Source: Actinomadura mexicana (lineage in GTDB: Bacteria; Actinomycetota; Actinomycetes; Streptosporangiales; Streptosporangiaceae). Taken from it: DNA of 64,000 bases. The position numbers and the translations under genes were made by a program. Of this stretch, positions 51,229-58,976 are shown in pieces; position 1 is the stretch's first letter, and each line of letters opens with the position of its first letter. The notes beneath the pieces were generated by a model, which did not search any database, was not told where the DNA came from, and saw only the letters and a list, made by a program, of their open reading frames with translations. Where the stretch lies: positions 186,001 through 250,000 of the forward strand of contig NZ_FZNP01000008.1 in NCBI RefSeq assembly GCF_900188105.1, given 5' to 3'.

Positions 51229-51816
51229 ATGCCGGCAGGGACGAGACCGCCGGACGGCGGCACGGTGTCCGGGCATGACGCGGACGCGCTGCTCGGCCGG
51301 ACCGCGCGCGGCGACGAGCGCGCGTTCGAGCTGCTCTACGACGCGGCCGCGGCGCCCGTGCACGGCCTCGTGCGGCGGGTCGTCCGCGATCCGGCGATGG
51401 CGGAGGAGGTGACGCAGGAGGTGATGATCGAGGTGTGGCGGTCGGCCGCCCGCTACGACCCGGGCCGCGGCGGCGCGATGGCGTGGATCCTGACGATCGC
51501 GCACCGCCGGGCCGTGGACCGCGTGCGGCGCGAGCAGGCCGCGGGCGAGCGCGAGGCGAGGACCGTCCCCCTCGGGGCGGGCGGCGCGCACGACCCGGTG
51601 GGCGAGCGGGTCGAGACCCGGCTGGAGCACGAGCGGGTGCGGCGCTGCCTCGGGACGCTCACGCACCTGCAGCGCGAGTCGGTGACGCTCGCCTACTACG
51701 GCGGGCACTCCTACCGCGAGGTGGCCGCGCTGGTGGACGCGCCGCCGAACACGGTGCGGACCCGGATGCGCGACGGCATCATCCGGCTGCGCGACTGCCT
51801 GGGGGTGGAACGGTGA
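51229..51816 (+). CDS. ECF RNA polymerase sigma factor (SigK-like)
   Basis: A 195-residue ECF sigma factor: region 2 has ELLYDAAAAPVHGLVRRVVRDPAMAEEVTQEVMIEVWRSAARYDPGRGGAMAWILTIAHRRAVDRVRRE, and region 4 has LTHLQRESVTLAYYGGHSYREVAALVDAPPNTVRTRMRDGIIRLRDCL. The ATG at 51229 is chosen for GGAGGGG eight bases upstream; an ATG at 51160 overlaps the transporter stop and is an alternative. The stop overlaps the anti-sigma start. Confidence 0.9.
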   Translation: MPAGTRPPDGGTVSGHDADALLGRTARGDERAFELLYDAAAAPVHGLVRRVVRDPAMAEEVTQEVMIEVWRSAARYDPGRGGAMAWILTIAHRRAVDRVRREQAAGEREARTVPLGAGGAHDPVGERVETRLEHERVRRCLGTLTHLQRESVTLAYYGGHSYREVAALVDAPPNTVRTRMRDGIIRLRDCLGVER

Positions 51817-52544
51817 CGGACGATCTGCACGCCCTCGCCGGCGCGTACGCGCTGGACGCGATCGACGACGCCGGGGAGCGGCGGTCGTTCGAAAGGCACC
51901 TCGACGGGTGCGAGACGTGCGCGACCGAGCTGCGCGAGTTCCGGGCGACGACGGCCCGGCTGGGCATGGCGGTCGCCGAGGCCCCGCCGCCGCGGCTGCG
52001 CGCCCGGGTACTGGCCGACGTCCGGAACGTCCGGCAGCTGCCGCCCGCGTCCCCGGACCGGGACGCGGGCGTGCGGCCGATCCGGCCGAGGCGGTGGCGG
52101 CGCGCCGCCGCGGCCGGGCTGGCCGCGGCGGCGTGCCTGGTGACGGCCGTCTCCGCCGGGGTGGCCGTCCATGAACGGCAGCGCGTGGAGCGCACGGAGG
52201 CCGCCTACCGGGATGTGGCGTCGGTACTGTCGGCGCCGGACGCGCGCTCGGCGACGGGCCGCGCCGCGGGCGGCGGAACGGTCACGGTCGTCGCGTCCGC
52301 ATCGCGCGGCGGGGTGGTCGTGGCCTCGTCCGGGCTGCGGCCGCTGCCGTCGTCGAGGGCCTACCAGCTGTGGCTGATCGGCGCGGACGGACCCCGCTCG
52401 GCGGGCCTGCTGCCCGGCGAGCCGGATCGCCCGGTCGTCGCCGGGGCGTGGCGGCCGCGGGACAAGGTCGGCGTGACCGTGGAGCCCGCCGGCGGGTCCG
52501 CGCGTCCGACGACGTCCCCGGTCGTCCTGCTGGACATCGCCTGA
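51813..52544 (+). CDS. rskA: RskA-family anti-sigma factor
   Basis: A 243-residue anti-sigma factor. The N-terminal zinc-type domain has HALAGAYALDAIDDAGERRSFERHLDGCETCATELREF, then one transmembrane helix (AAAAGLAAAACLVTAVSAGVAV, about residues 94-115) and an external RskA domain (GVVVASSGLRPLPSSRAYQLWLIGADGPRSAGLL). GTG start overlapping the sigma stop (GTGA). It holds the adjacent sigma factor inactive until an external signal is met. Confidence 0.9.
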   Translation: MTDDLHALAGAYALDAIDDAGERRSFERHLDGCETCATELREFRATTARLGMAVAEAPPPRLRARVLADVRNVRQLPPASPDRDAGVRPIRPRRWRRAAAAGLAAAACLVTAVSAGVAVHERQRVERTEAAYRDVASVLSAPDARSATGRAAGGGTVTVVASASRGGVVVASSGLRPLPSSRAYQLWLIGADGPRSAGLLPGEPDRPVVAGAWRPRDKVGVTVEPAGGSARPTTSPVVLLDIA

Positions 52545-52552
52545 TCCACTTG

Positions 52553-52567
52553 TCGTCTGACTGACGA
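52553..52567 (+). promoter_or_regulatory. Inverted repeat before pnuC
   Basis: TCGTC-TGACT-GACGA lies about 10 bases before the pnuC start. NAD-regulators of the NrtR/NadQ type bind comparable repeats in front of pnuC genes in other bacteria, but the exact regulator cannot be named. Confidence 0.45.
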
Positions 52568-52576
52568 TATGTGATC

Positions 52577-53233
52577 ATGGCGGGCATGTCGGTGAACGTC
52601 CCGCTCGGCCCGCTGCTCGACCCCGCCTTCCACCTCGGGTCGGTCCCCACCACGTGGGCGGAGCTGCTCGGCTTCGCGACGGGCGCGGTCAACGTGTGGC
52701 TCGTCGTCCGGCAGAACATCGCGAACTGGCCGATCGGCATCGCCAACGTGATCCTGCTCGGCCTGGTGTTCCTGGACGGCGGCCTCTACGCCGACGCCGG
52801 GCTCCAGGTCGTCTACGTCGCGCTCCAGCTCTACGGCTGGTGGGTGTGGCTGTACGGCGGGGACGGCCGCGACCGGCTCCCGGTGCGGCGCACGCGGGGC
52901 GCCGAGTGGGCGGCCCTGATCGCCGCGGGCGCCGCGGGCACCGCCCTGCTGACCTGGGCGCTGTCGGCCTGGACGGACTCCACCGTGCCGTTCTGGGACG
53001 CCCTCACCACCGCGCTCTCCCTCATGGCGACCTACGGGCAGTCGCGCAAGCTGCTGGAGTCGTGGTGGCTGTGGATCATCGCCGACCTCGTCTACATCCC
53101 GCTGTACTTCGCCAAGGACCTCAAGCTCACCAGCGCCCTCTACCTCGTCTTCCTGGCGCTGTGCGTGTCCGGGCTGCTGGCCTGGCGCCGCGACCTGCGC
53201 GCGCGGCCCCTCGCCGCGGCGGCGGCCGTATGA
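52577..53233 (+). CDS. pnuC: PnuC nicotinamide riboside transporter
   Basis: A 218-residue membrane protein of the PnuC family: WAELLGFATGAVNVWLVVRQNIANWPIGIANVILLGLVF, GLYADAGLQVVYVALQLYGWWVW, and WDALTTALSLMATYGQSRKLLESWWLWIIADLVYIPLYF. Starts at GTG 52571, ATG 52577 and ATG 52586 are possible; no strong ribosome-binding site decides. Facilitates uptake of nicotinamide riboside, which the next gene's product phosphorylates. ATGA overlap with nadR. Confidence 0.9.
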   Translation: MAGMSVNVPLGPLLDPAFHLGSVPTTWAELLGFATGAVNVWLVVRQNIANWPIGIANVILLGLVFLDGGLYADAGLQVVYVALQLYGWWVWLYGGDGRDRLPVRRTRGAEWAALIAAGAAGTALLTWALSAWTDSTVPFWDALTTALSLMATYGQSRKLLESWWLWIIADLVYIPLYFAKDLKLTSALYLVFLALCVSGLLAWRRDLRARPLAAAAAV

Positions 53234-54339
53234 CGCACGAGCACGGCCTCGTCATCGGCAAGTTCTATCCGCCGCACGCCGGGCACCACCATCTGATCGA
53301 CACGGCCGCCGCGGCCTGCGCCCGGGTGAGCGTCGTCGTCGCGGCGTCCACCGCGGAGGGCATCCCGCTCGCGCTGCGGACGGCGTGGCTGCGCGAGGCG
53401 CACCGGCAGCCGCACGTGGAGATCGTCCCGGTGGTGGACGACGCGGAGATCGACTACGGGTCCGACGAGGCCTGGTCCGCGCACGTCGCGGCGTTCCGGG
53501 CGGGCCTGGCGATGCGGTCGGGACTCGGCGTGTCCGTCCCGCCGGTGGACGCGGTGTTCAGCTCGGAGGCGTACGGGCCGGAGCTGGCGGAGCGCTTCTC
53601 GGCCGTGCACGTCCCGGTCGACCCGCCGCGCGAGCGCTTCCCGGTCAGCGGCACCGCCGTGCGCGAGGACCCCGTGGGGAACTGGGAGTACCTCTCGCCG
53701 GCCGTCCGGGCGTATCTGGCGCGACGAGTCGTGGTGGTCGGCGCCGAGTCGACCGGCACGACCACGCTGGCCCGCGCGCTCGCGGTCCACTACGCCGGGC
53801 GGGGCGGGGTGTGGGAGGCGACCCGGTGGGTGCCGGAGTACGGCCGGACGTTCACCGAGGAGAAGCTGGCCGCCGCGCGACGGCGGGCGGGCGACCCGTC
53901 CCTCTGGCTGGACGACCTGGTGTGGGAGTCGGCCGAGTTCACCGAGATCGCCGAGCACCACGCGGCCCTGGAGGACGCGGCGGCCCGCTCGGGCTCGCCG
54001 CTGCTGGTCTGCGACACCGACGCGTTCGCCACGGCGATATGGCACGAGCGCTACCTCGGTGCACCGGCCCCCGAGGTCGGGGCCGTCCACGGGCGGACCC
54101 CGCACCACCTGTGGATCCTGACCGATCCCGAGGGCGTCCCCTTCGAGCAGGACGGCTGGCGCGACGGCGAGCTGATCAGGTCGTGGATGTCGGGACGCTT
54201 CCAGGAGGAACTGGAGAAGCAGGGTCTTCCGCACATCACCGTGACGGGCCCCCACGAGCGGCGCCTGGCCGCCGCCGTCGAGGCGACCGACGCCCTGCTC
54301 GGCGAGGGCTGGCACTTCAGCGCCCCGCTGACCCCCTAG
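53230..54339 (+). CDS. nadR: NadR-type NMN adenylyltransferase / ribosylnicotinamide kinase
   Basis: A 369-residue two-domain enzyme. The N-terminal adenylyltransferase has GLVIGKFYPPHAGHHHLID (HxGH) and FPVSGTAVRE (ISGT-like). The C-terminal kinase has a Walker A GAESTGTTTLARAL and CDTDAFATAIWHERYLG. The N-terminal regulatory helix-turn-helix of enterobacterial NadR is absent. Converts nicotinamide riboside imported by PnuC to NMN and NAD. Confidence 0.92.
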   Translation: MTHEHGLVIGKFYPPHAGHHHLIDTAAAACARVSVVVAASTAEGIPLALRTAWLREAHRQPHVEIVPVVDDAEIDYGSDEAWSAHVAAFRAGLAMRSGLGVSVPPVDAVFSSEAYGPELAERFSAVHVPVDPPRERFPVSGTAVREDPVGNWEYLSPAVRAYLARRVVVVGAESTGTTTLARALAVHYAGRGGVWEATRWVPEYGRTFTEEKLAAARRRAGDPSLWLDDLVWESAEFTEIAEHHAALEDAAARSGSPLLVCDTDAFATAIWHERYLGAPAPEVGAVHGRTPHHLWILTDPEGVPFEQDGWRDGELIRSWMSGRFQEELEKQGLPHITVTGPHERRLAAAVEATDALLGEGWHFSAPLTP

Positions 54340-54353
54340 CCCCGGCCAGCAGG

Positions 54354-54641
54354 TCACCCGAGCCAGATCATGTTCGTGACGCGGAACTCCTTGATATCGG
54401 CGAGGACGAGGTAGTCGAAGAACATCGAGGTGCGGCCGACCACCAGCCGGAATTCGAGATCGGCGTCGTCCAACGGTCTTCCGGGGGGACTGCCTCCGGC
54501 GTCGACGGCCAGGCCGCCCGCCACCGCGAAGTCGCAGAAGAACCGGGTCACCGAGTTCTTCAGCGCGGCGGGCATGGCCTCGATCACGTCGGAGGCCTCT
54601 TTCTCGCAGAAGACCGTCCAGCCGCTCCGGCCGGTGGTCAC
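54354..54641 (-). CDS. Putative small toxin-like protein (second gene of a TA-like pair)
   Basis: A 95-residue protein I do not recognise with certainty. It begins VTTGRSGWTVFCEKEASDVIEAMP and ends VVGRTSMFFDYLVLADIKEFRVTNMIWL; the C-terminal beta-hairpin with Arg-x(n)-Phe resembles RelE/ParE-fold toxins loosely. The GTG start at 54641 overlaps the stop of the 101-residue partner, a layout common to type II toxin-antitoxin pairs. No catalytic residues can be assigned. Role is a guess from size, order and partner. Confidence 0.5.
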   Translation of the reverse strand: MTTGRSGWTVFCEKEASDVIEAMPAALKNSVTRFFCDFAVAGGLAVDAGGSPPGRPLDDADLEFRLVVGRTSMFFDYLVLADIKEFRVTNMIWLG

Positions 54642-54943
54642 TTCTCCGCGTCTTCCTCCGACAGGAACCGCCGTTTGAGCTCTTCCAGCGAGACCAACTC
54701 GCTCCGGTCCGCCCTGCGCGCCCTGGCTCGGCGCTCCGCGCGGTCCGGGATCTGGGCCAGGTGGGCCTCGGCCCACCAGTCGTCCATGACCCGCCTGTAG
54801 TCGTCCTCTTCCCTGGCGGCCATGACCTCCTTGAGGAACCTGGTGCGCTTCTCCTCCGTCAGCCAGTCGGCGATGCCCTTGATCGTCCGCGGGACCCGGT
54901 GGACCTGACCCGGGAGGAGTGGCTCTACAGGTTGTGCGCTCAT
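54638..54943 (-). CDS. Putative small antitoxin-like protein (first gene of a TA-like pair)
   Basis: A 101-residue charged protein. It contains IKGIADWLTEEKRTRFLKEVMAAREEDDYRRVMDDWWAEAHLAQ and ends in a segment (SLEELKRRFLSEEDAEK) similar to the toxin-binding tail of Phd/RelB antitoxins. The ATG has GGGAGG upstream at suitable spacing. Co-translated with the following gene. No DNA-binding domain is obvious from the sequence. Confidence 0.55.
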   Translation of the reverse strand: MSAQPVEPLLPGQVHRVPRTIKGIADWLTEEKRTRFLKEVMAAREEDDYRRVMDDWWAEAHLAQIPDRAERRARARRADRSELVSLEELKRRFLSEEDAEK

Positions 54944-55062
54944 GTCGCTCCTGTCCGTGCGGTGTCCCCTCTCACCCGCACACCGGAGACCCTACCGGGC
55001 CCCGCCGACAGCACAGAGGGTCATCTCTCGGTACGCAGCGTAGTGATTTCCTCTGGGAGCCT

Positions 55063-56262
55063 TCATGCCGATGCGGGCGGGCGTGTTCGGTGCTCCTCGC
55101 CGGTTCCGGTGAGCACCGGGCGCCCGGCCGGGGGGTCGAGGCGGAACAGGTCCTCGTCGATCCGGTCGAGGGCGAGCCGCACGGCGCCGAGGGCCACCGA
55201 CTCGTCACCGAGCTCGGATCCCTCGATCCGGACGGGGCTCAGGGACAGCGGCGCGACCCGTGCGCGCAGCGCCGTGACCAGCGGCGCGCCCGGCCCGGCC
55301 AGGGGGCCGCCGACCACGATCATCTCCGGGTCGAGGGCGAGGGCCATCGCCGCGACGCCGCGCGCCATCCGGGCGGCGAGCCGCTCCACCCGGCCCCGCG
55401 CCTCGGCGGACCCGCGCCCGGCCGCGTCCAGGACGCGTTCCGCCTCCTCGAAGACGGGGCCGGAACCGGCCTCCGGCACCAGGGAGGCGCTCGTGTCCCG
55501 CAGGCCCAGCTCGTCCAGCATGCCGATCTCGCCCGCCGCCCCCCAGCGGCCCCGGTGCAGACGGCCGCCGATGATCGCGCCCATGCCGGTGTGCAGGGCG
55601 GCGTAGACGCAGACGACGTCGTCGGCGTCGCGGGCGGCGCCGCGCCACCGCTCGGCCACGGCGGCGAGGTTGGCGTCGTTCTCGACGAGGACCGGGCAGG
55701 AGAACGAGCGGCCCAGGTCGCGCGCCAGGTGGACGCCCTCCCACCCGGGCACGACCGTGCAGGACGTGACCGTCCCGTCCGGGGCGACGACGCCGGGGGT
55801 ACCGGCCGCGACGGCCCGCAGCGACCGCCGGGCGACGCCCGCCCCGGCCAGGCACGCCCTGACCGCGGCGCGCACCGCCGTGATCCGCTCGCCGGGGGCG
55901 GCGCCGCCGGCGAGGGCGGCGCGGTGCCCGCCGACGACCTCGCCGGCGAGGTCGGCGACGAGCAGCCGCACCCGGTGCGCGTCGACGTCGATGCCGAGGG
56001 CGTGGCCGGCCTCCGCGCGGAACCGGTAGCGGCGGGCCGGACGGCCGAGCCCGCCGCCCGGGCGCGGCGCGTCCTCGGCGGCCAGGCCGCGGTCGATCAG
56101 CTCGCCCAGCACGCCCTCGGTGGTGGGCCGGGACAGCCCGACGCGCCGGGCCAGCTCCGACAGCGTCGCCTCGCCGCCGTCGCGCAGCGCGCGCAGCGTG
56201 GCGGCGGAGTTGAGCCGGCGTAGCACCGAGGGGTCGCCTCCGTGGAGAGAGTGGTGCGGCAC
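55063..56262 (-). CDS. ROK-family (NagC/XylR-type) transcriptional regulator
   Basis: A 399-residue regulator with an N-terminal winged helix (NSAATLRALRDGGEATLSELARRVGLSRPTTEGVLGELIDRGL) and a ROK sugar-kinase fold (ALGIDVDAHRVRLLVADLAG; VLVENDANLAAVAERWRG; DPEMIVVGGPLAG). The Cys cluster of zinc-bearing ROK kinases is absent. Divergent from the oxidoreductase and orphan binding protein; probably represses them. Confidence 0.9.
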   Translation of the reverse strand: MPHHSLHGGDPSVLRRLNSAATLRALRDGGEATLSELARRVGLSRPTTEGVLGELIDRGLAAEDAPRPGGGLGRPARRYRFRAEAGHALGIDVDAHRVRLLVADLAGEVVGGHRAALAGGAAPGERITAVRAAVRACLAGAGVARRSLRAVAAGTPGVVAPDGTVTSCTVVPGWEGVHLARDLGRSFSCPVLVENDANLAAVAERWRGAARDADDVVCVYAALHTGMGAIIGGRLHRGRWGAAGEIGMLDELGLRDTSASLVPEAGSGPVFEEAERVLDAAGRGSAEARGRVERLAARMARGVAAMALALDPEMIVVGGPLAGPGAPLVTALRARVAPLSLSPVRIEGSELGDESVALGAVRLALDRIDEDLFRLDPPAGRPVLTGTGEEHRTRPPASA

Positions 56263-56271
56263 GGGTACCCC

Positions 56272-56302
56272 TTGACAGCGTTCGGCGGACGGACGACATT
56301 AT
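56272..56302 (+). promoter_or_regulatory. Candidate promoter for the oxidoreductase operon
   Basis: TTGACA (56272-56277) and CATTAT (56297-56302) with a 19-base spacer lie in the divergent region, about 80 bases before the oxidoreductase start. The stretch 56295-56335 is markedly AT-rich and could hold the ROK operator. Confidence 0.4.
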
Positions 56303-56385
56303 TGCCAGACTATTTATGAAAACACCTTGCATAAGTCGGCCGCCACTGCGGGGCGGTACGGACTGCCAGGTCGGAAGGGTGCGCG

Positions 56386-57681
56386 ATGCAGCGGACGGGG
56401 CCGACGATCGCCGTGGCCGGAGCGGGGCTGCGCGGCCGCGGCTACGCCGCGCGGATCCGGGCGGCCGGGGCCGGCCGGATCGTCGCGGTCGCCGAACCCG
56501 ACCCGGTGCGGCGCGCCCGGTTCGCGGCCGAGCACGGCCTCGCGCCGGAGCGGACGTTCTCCGGATGGCGCGAGATGGCCGGGCGGGGCCGTCCCGCCGA
56601 CGGGGTGATCATCGCGACGCAGGACGCCGAGCACGCCGAGCCCGCGGTCCGGTTCGCCGGCCTCGGCTGCCACATCCTGCTGGAGAAGCCGATGGCGACG
56701 TCCGAGGCGGACGCGCTGCGCATCGTGGACGCCGTCGAGCGCGCCGGGGTGATGCTCGCCGTCTGCCACGTGATGCGCTACACCGAGTACACCCGCGCCC
56801 TCCGGAGGCTGATCGAGGACGGCCGGATCGGCGCCCCGGTCAGCGTCCAGCACCTCGAACCGGTCGGCTGGTGGCACCACGCCCACTCCTACGTGCGCGG
56901 CAACTGGCGCCGGGCGGACGAGTCCGGGCCGATGCTGTTGACGAAGTCGTGCCACGACATCGACTGGCTGATCCACGTGATGGGCGAGATTCCCGCGCGG
57001 GTGTCCTCGTTCGGGCGGCTGTCGCACTTCCGGCCCGAGGAGCGGCCTCCCGGTGCCGCCGGCCGCTGCGTCGACTGCGCCGTGGAGGCACGCTGCCCCT
57101 ACTCCGCGCCACGGCTGTACCTGTCGTGCCTCGGCGATCCCGCCCGCGGTGCGTGGCCGCTCAGCGCGGTCACCGACGACCGCACCGAGGCCGGCGTCCT
57201 GCGGGCGCTGCGCGAGGGCCCGTACGGGCGCTGCGTCTACGCGTGCGACAACGACGTGGTCGACCACCAGGTCGTGAACATGGAGTTCCCGTCCGGCGCG
57301 ACCGGCGTGTTCACCATGACCGCGTTCACGGCGGCCGCCCCGCGCCAGACGCGCGTCTTCGGGACGTCGGGCTGCCTGGAGGGCGACGGCGTCCGCATCA
57401 CGGTCCGCGACTTCGTCACGGGCGGGACCGAGATCGTCGAGCCCGGCGCCGTCGCCCCGGACGGCGCGTCCGACGGCCGCCACGACCACGCCGACGACGC
57501 CCTGGCCGACGCGTTCGTCGCCGCGCTGGCCGCGGGCGACCCCGCCCCGCTCAGCTCCGGCCCCCGCGAGAGCCTCGCCTCGCACCGCGTCGTGTGGGCC
57601 GCCGAGCGGGCCCGGCTGGACGGCGCCGTCATCGAGCTCGGCCCGCAGTCACGTCCCGCGAAAGGCACGGTGCGCCCATGA
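56386..57681 (+). CDS. Gfo/Idh/MocA-family oxidoreductase
   Basis: A 431-residue NAD(P)-dependent oxidoreductase: Rossmann motif VAGAGLRGRGYAARI, VAEPDPVRRARF, the family EKPMA motif (LLEKPMATS), and HHAHSYVRGNWRRADESGPMLLTKSCHDIDWLIHVMG with catalytic His/Lys area. A Cys-rich insert (GRCVDCAVEARCPYSAP) is notable. Works on a sugar or inositol derivative. ATGA overlap with the binding-protein gene. Confidence 0.88.
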   Translation: MQRTGPTIAVAGAGLRGRGYAARIRAAGAGRIVAVAEPDPVRRARFAAEHGLAPERTFSGWREMAGRGRPADGVIIATQDAEHAEPAVRFAGLGCHILLEKPMATSEADALRIVDAVERAGVMLAVCHVMRYTEYTRALRRLIEDGRIGAPVSVQHLEPVGWWHHAHSYVRGNWRRADESGPMLLTKSCHDIDWLIHVMGEIPARVSSFGRLSHFRPEERPPGAAGRCVDCAVEARCPYSAPRLYLSCLGDPARGAWPLSAVTDDRTEAGVLRALREGPYGRCVYACDNDVVDHQVVNMEFPSGATGVFTMTAFTAAAPRQTRVFGTSGCLEGDGVRITVRDFVTGGTEIVEPGAVAPDGASDGRHDHADDALADAFVAALAAGDPAPLSSGPRESLASHRVVWAAERARLDGAVIELGPQSRPAKGTVRP

Positions 57682-58958
57682 CCATCAGACCGCTCCTGGG
57701 CGCCGCCGCGCTGTCCCTGCTCCTCGCGCCGGCCGCCTGCGGCGACTCGTCCGGCGGGCCGTCGACGCAGGCCGGCAACGACGGCCGGGGGCCCATCACC
57801 GTCGCCACCGGCAAGGACCTGACCCGGACCGTGCAGCGGCTCGTCGCCGCGTGGAACGACGGCCACCCGAAGGAGCGGGTCCGGCTCGTCGAGCTGCCCG
57901 AGGACGGCGACCAGGCGCGGCAGCAGCTCGTCCAGAACATGCAGATCAAGTCGGACGCCTACGACGTCGTCCGGCTGGACGCGGTGTGGACGGCGGAGTT
58001 CGCCGCGCGCCGCTGGATCCCGCCGCTGCCGGACGGGCTGGTGGACGCCTCCTCGTTCGTCCCGGCGGCCCTGGAGACCGGCAGGTACCGCGGCAGGCTG
58101 TACGCGGCGCCGTGGCTGACCGGGACCGGGGTCCTCTACTACCGCGAGGACCTTCTCGCCGAGGCCGGGGTGAAGAGCCCGCCGAAGACGTGGACCGAGC
58201 TGCGCGACGCCTGCGCGAAGGTCCGCCGGACGCCCGGCGGCGAGGGCGTCGACTGCTACGCGGGCCAGTACGGGAAGTACGAGGGGCTCACGGTCAACTA
58301 CTCCGAGGCCGTCCAGTCCGCGGGCGGCGAGGTCTTCGACCCGTCGGGCAGGCCGCGGGTGAACACCCCGCAGGCCAAGGCCGGGCTGCGGTTCCTCGTG
58401 GACGCCTTCGAGAACGGCACCGTCCCGCCGAAGGCCATCACGTTCAAGGAGGAGGAGGGCCGCCGCGCCTTCCAGGAGGGGCACCTCGTCTTCCACCGCA
58501 ACTGGGCCTACGTCTACGCGCTCGCCGCCGACAAGGACGGCTCGAAGGTGGCCGGGAAGTTCGGCGTCGCGCCGATTCCGGGCGAGAACGGGCCGGGCTC
58601 GGGCACCCTCGGCGGCAACAACCTGGCCGTTTCGGCGTTCTCCGAGCACCAGGCCACCGCCCGCGACTTCATCGCCCACATCGTCAGCCCGCCCGTCCAG
58701 AACGAGTACGGCCGCGCCCAGTCGTTCCCACTGTCCCTCGCCGCCCTCTACGGCGACCCCGAAATGATCAAGCGGTACCCGTACCTGCCGGTGCTGAGGC
58801 AGGGCATGGACCGGGCGCGGCCGCGCCCGGTCGTCGTCCGGTACAACGAGGTCAGCGCCGCCGTCCAGGAGCACGTCACCGCGGCGCTCACCGGAAGGAA
58901 GCCGGTGGACCGGGCGGCCGAGGACCTCCAGAAGGCGCTGGCGGCCCTGGCCGACTAG
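57678..58958 (+). CDS. Orphan sugar ABC binding lipoprotein
   Basis: A 426-residue lipoprotein (LLLAPAACGDS, Cys about residue 21) paralogous to the alpha-glucoside binding protein at 11547: both have GPIT(F/V)xTGKD, DxVWTAEFAAxRW and YPYLPVL near the C-terminus. No permease genes follow; it may use the permeases at 12845-14700 or others. It is coupled to the oxidoreductase gene upstream (ATGA). Confidence 0.88.
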   Translation: MTIRPLLGAAALSLLLAPAACGDSSGGPSTQAGNDGRGPITVATGKDLTRTVQRLVAAWNDGHPKERVRLVELPEDGDQARQQLVQNMQIKSDAYDVVRLDAVWTAEFAARRWIPPLPDGLVDASSFVPAALETGRYRGRLYAAPWLTGTGVLYYREDLLAEAGVKSPPKTWTELRDACAKVRRTPGGEGVDCYAGQYGKYEGLTVNYSEAVQSAGGEVFDPSGRPRVNTPQAKAGLRFLVDAFENGTVPPKAITFKEEEGRRAFQEGHLVFHRNWAYVYALAADKDGSKVAGKFGVAPIPGENGPGSGTLGGNNLAVSAFSEHQATARDFIAHIVSPPVQNEYGRAQSFPLSLAALYGDPEMIKRYPYLPVLRQGMDRARPRPVVVRYNEVSAAVQEHVTAALTGRKPVDRAAEDLQKALAALAD

Positions 58959-58976
58959 AGATCCTCCGGGAGAGGC

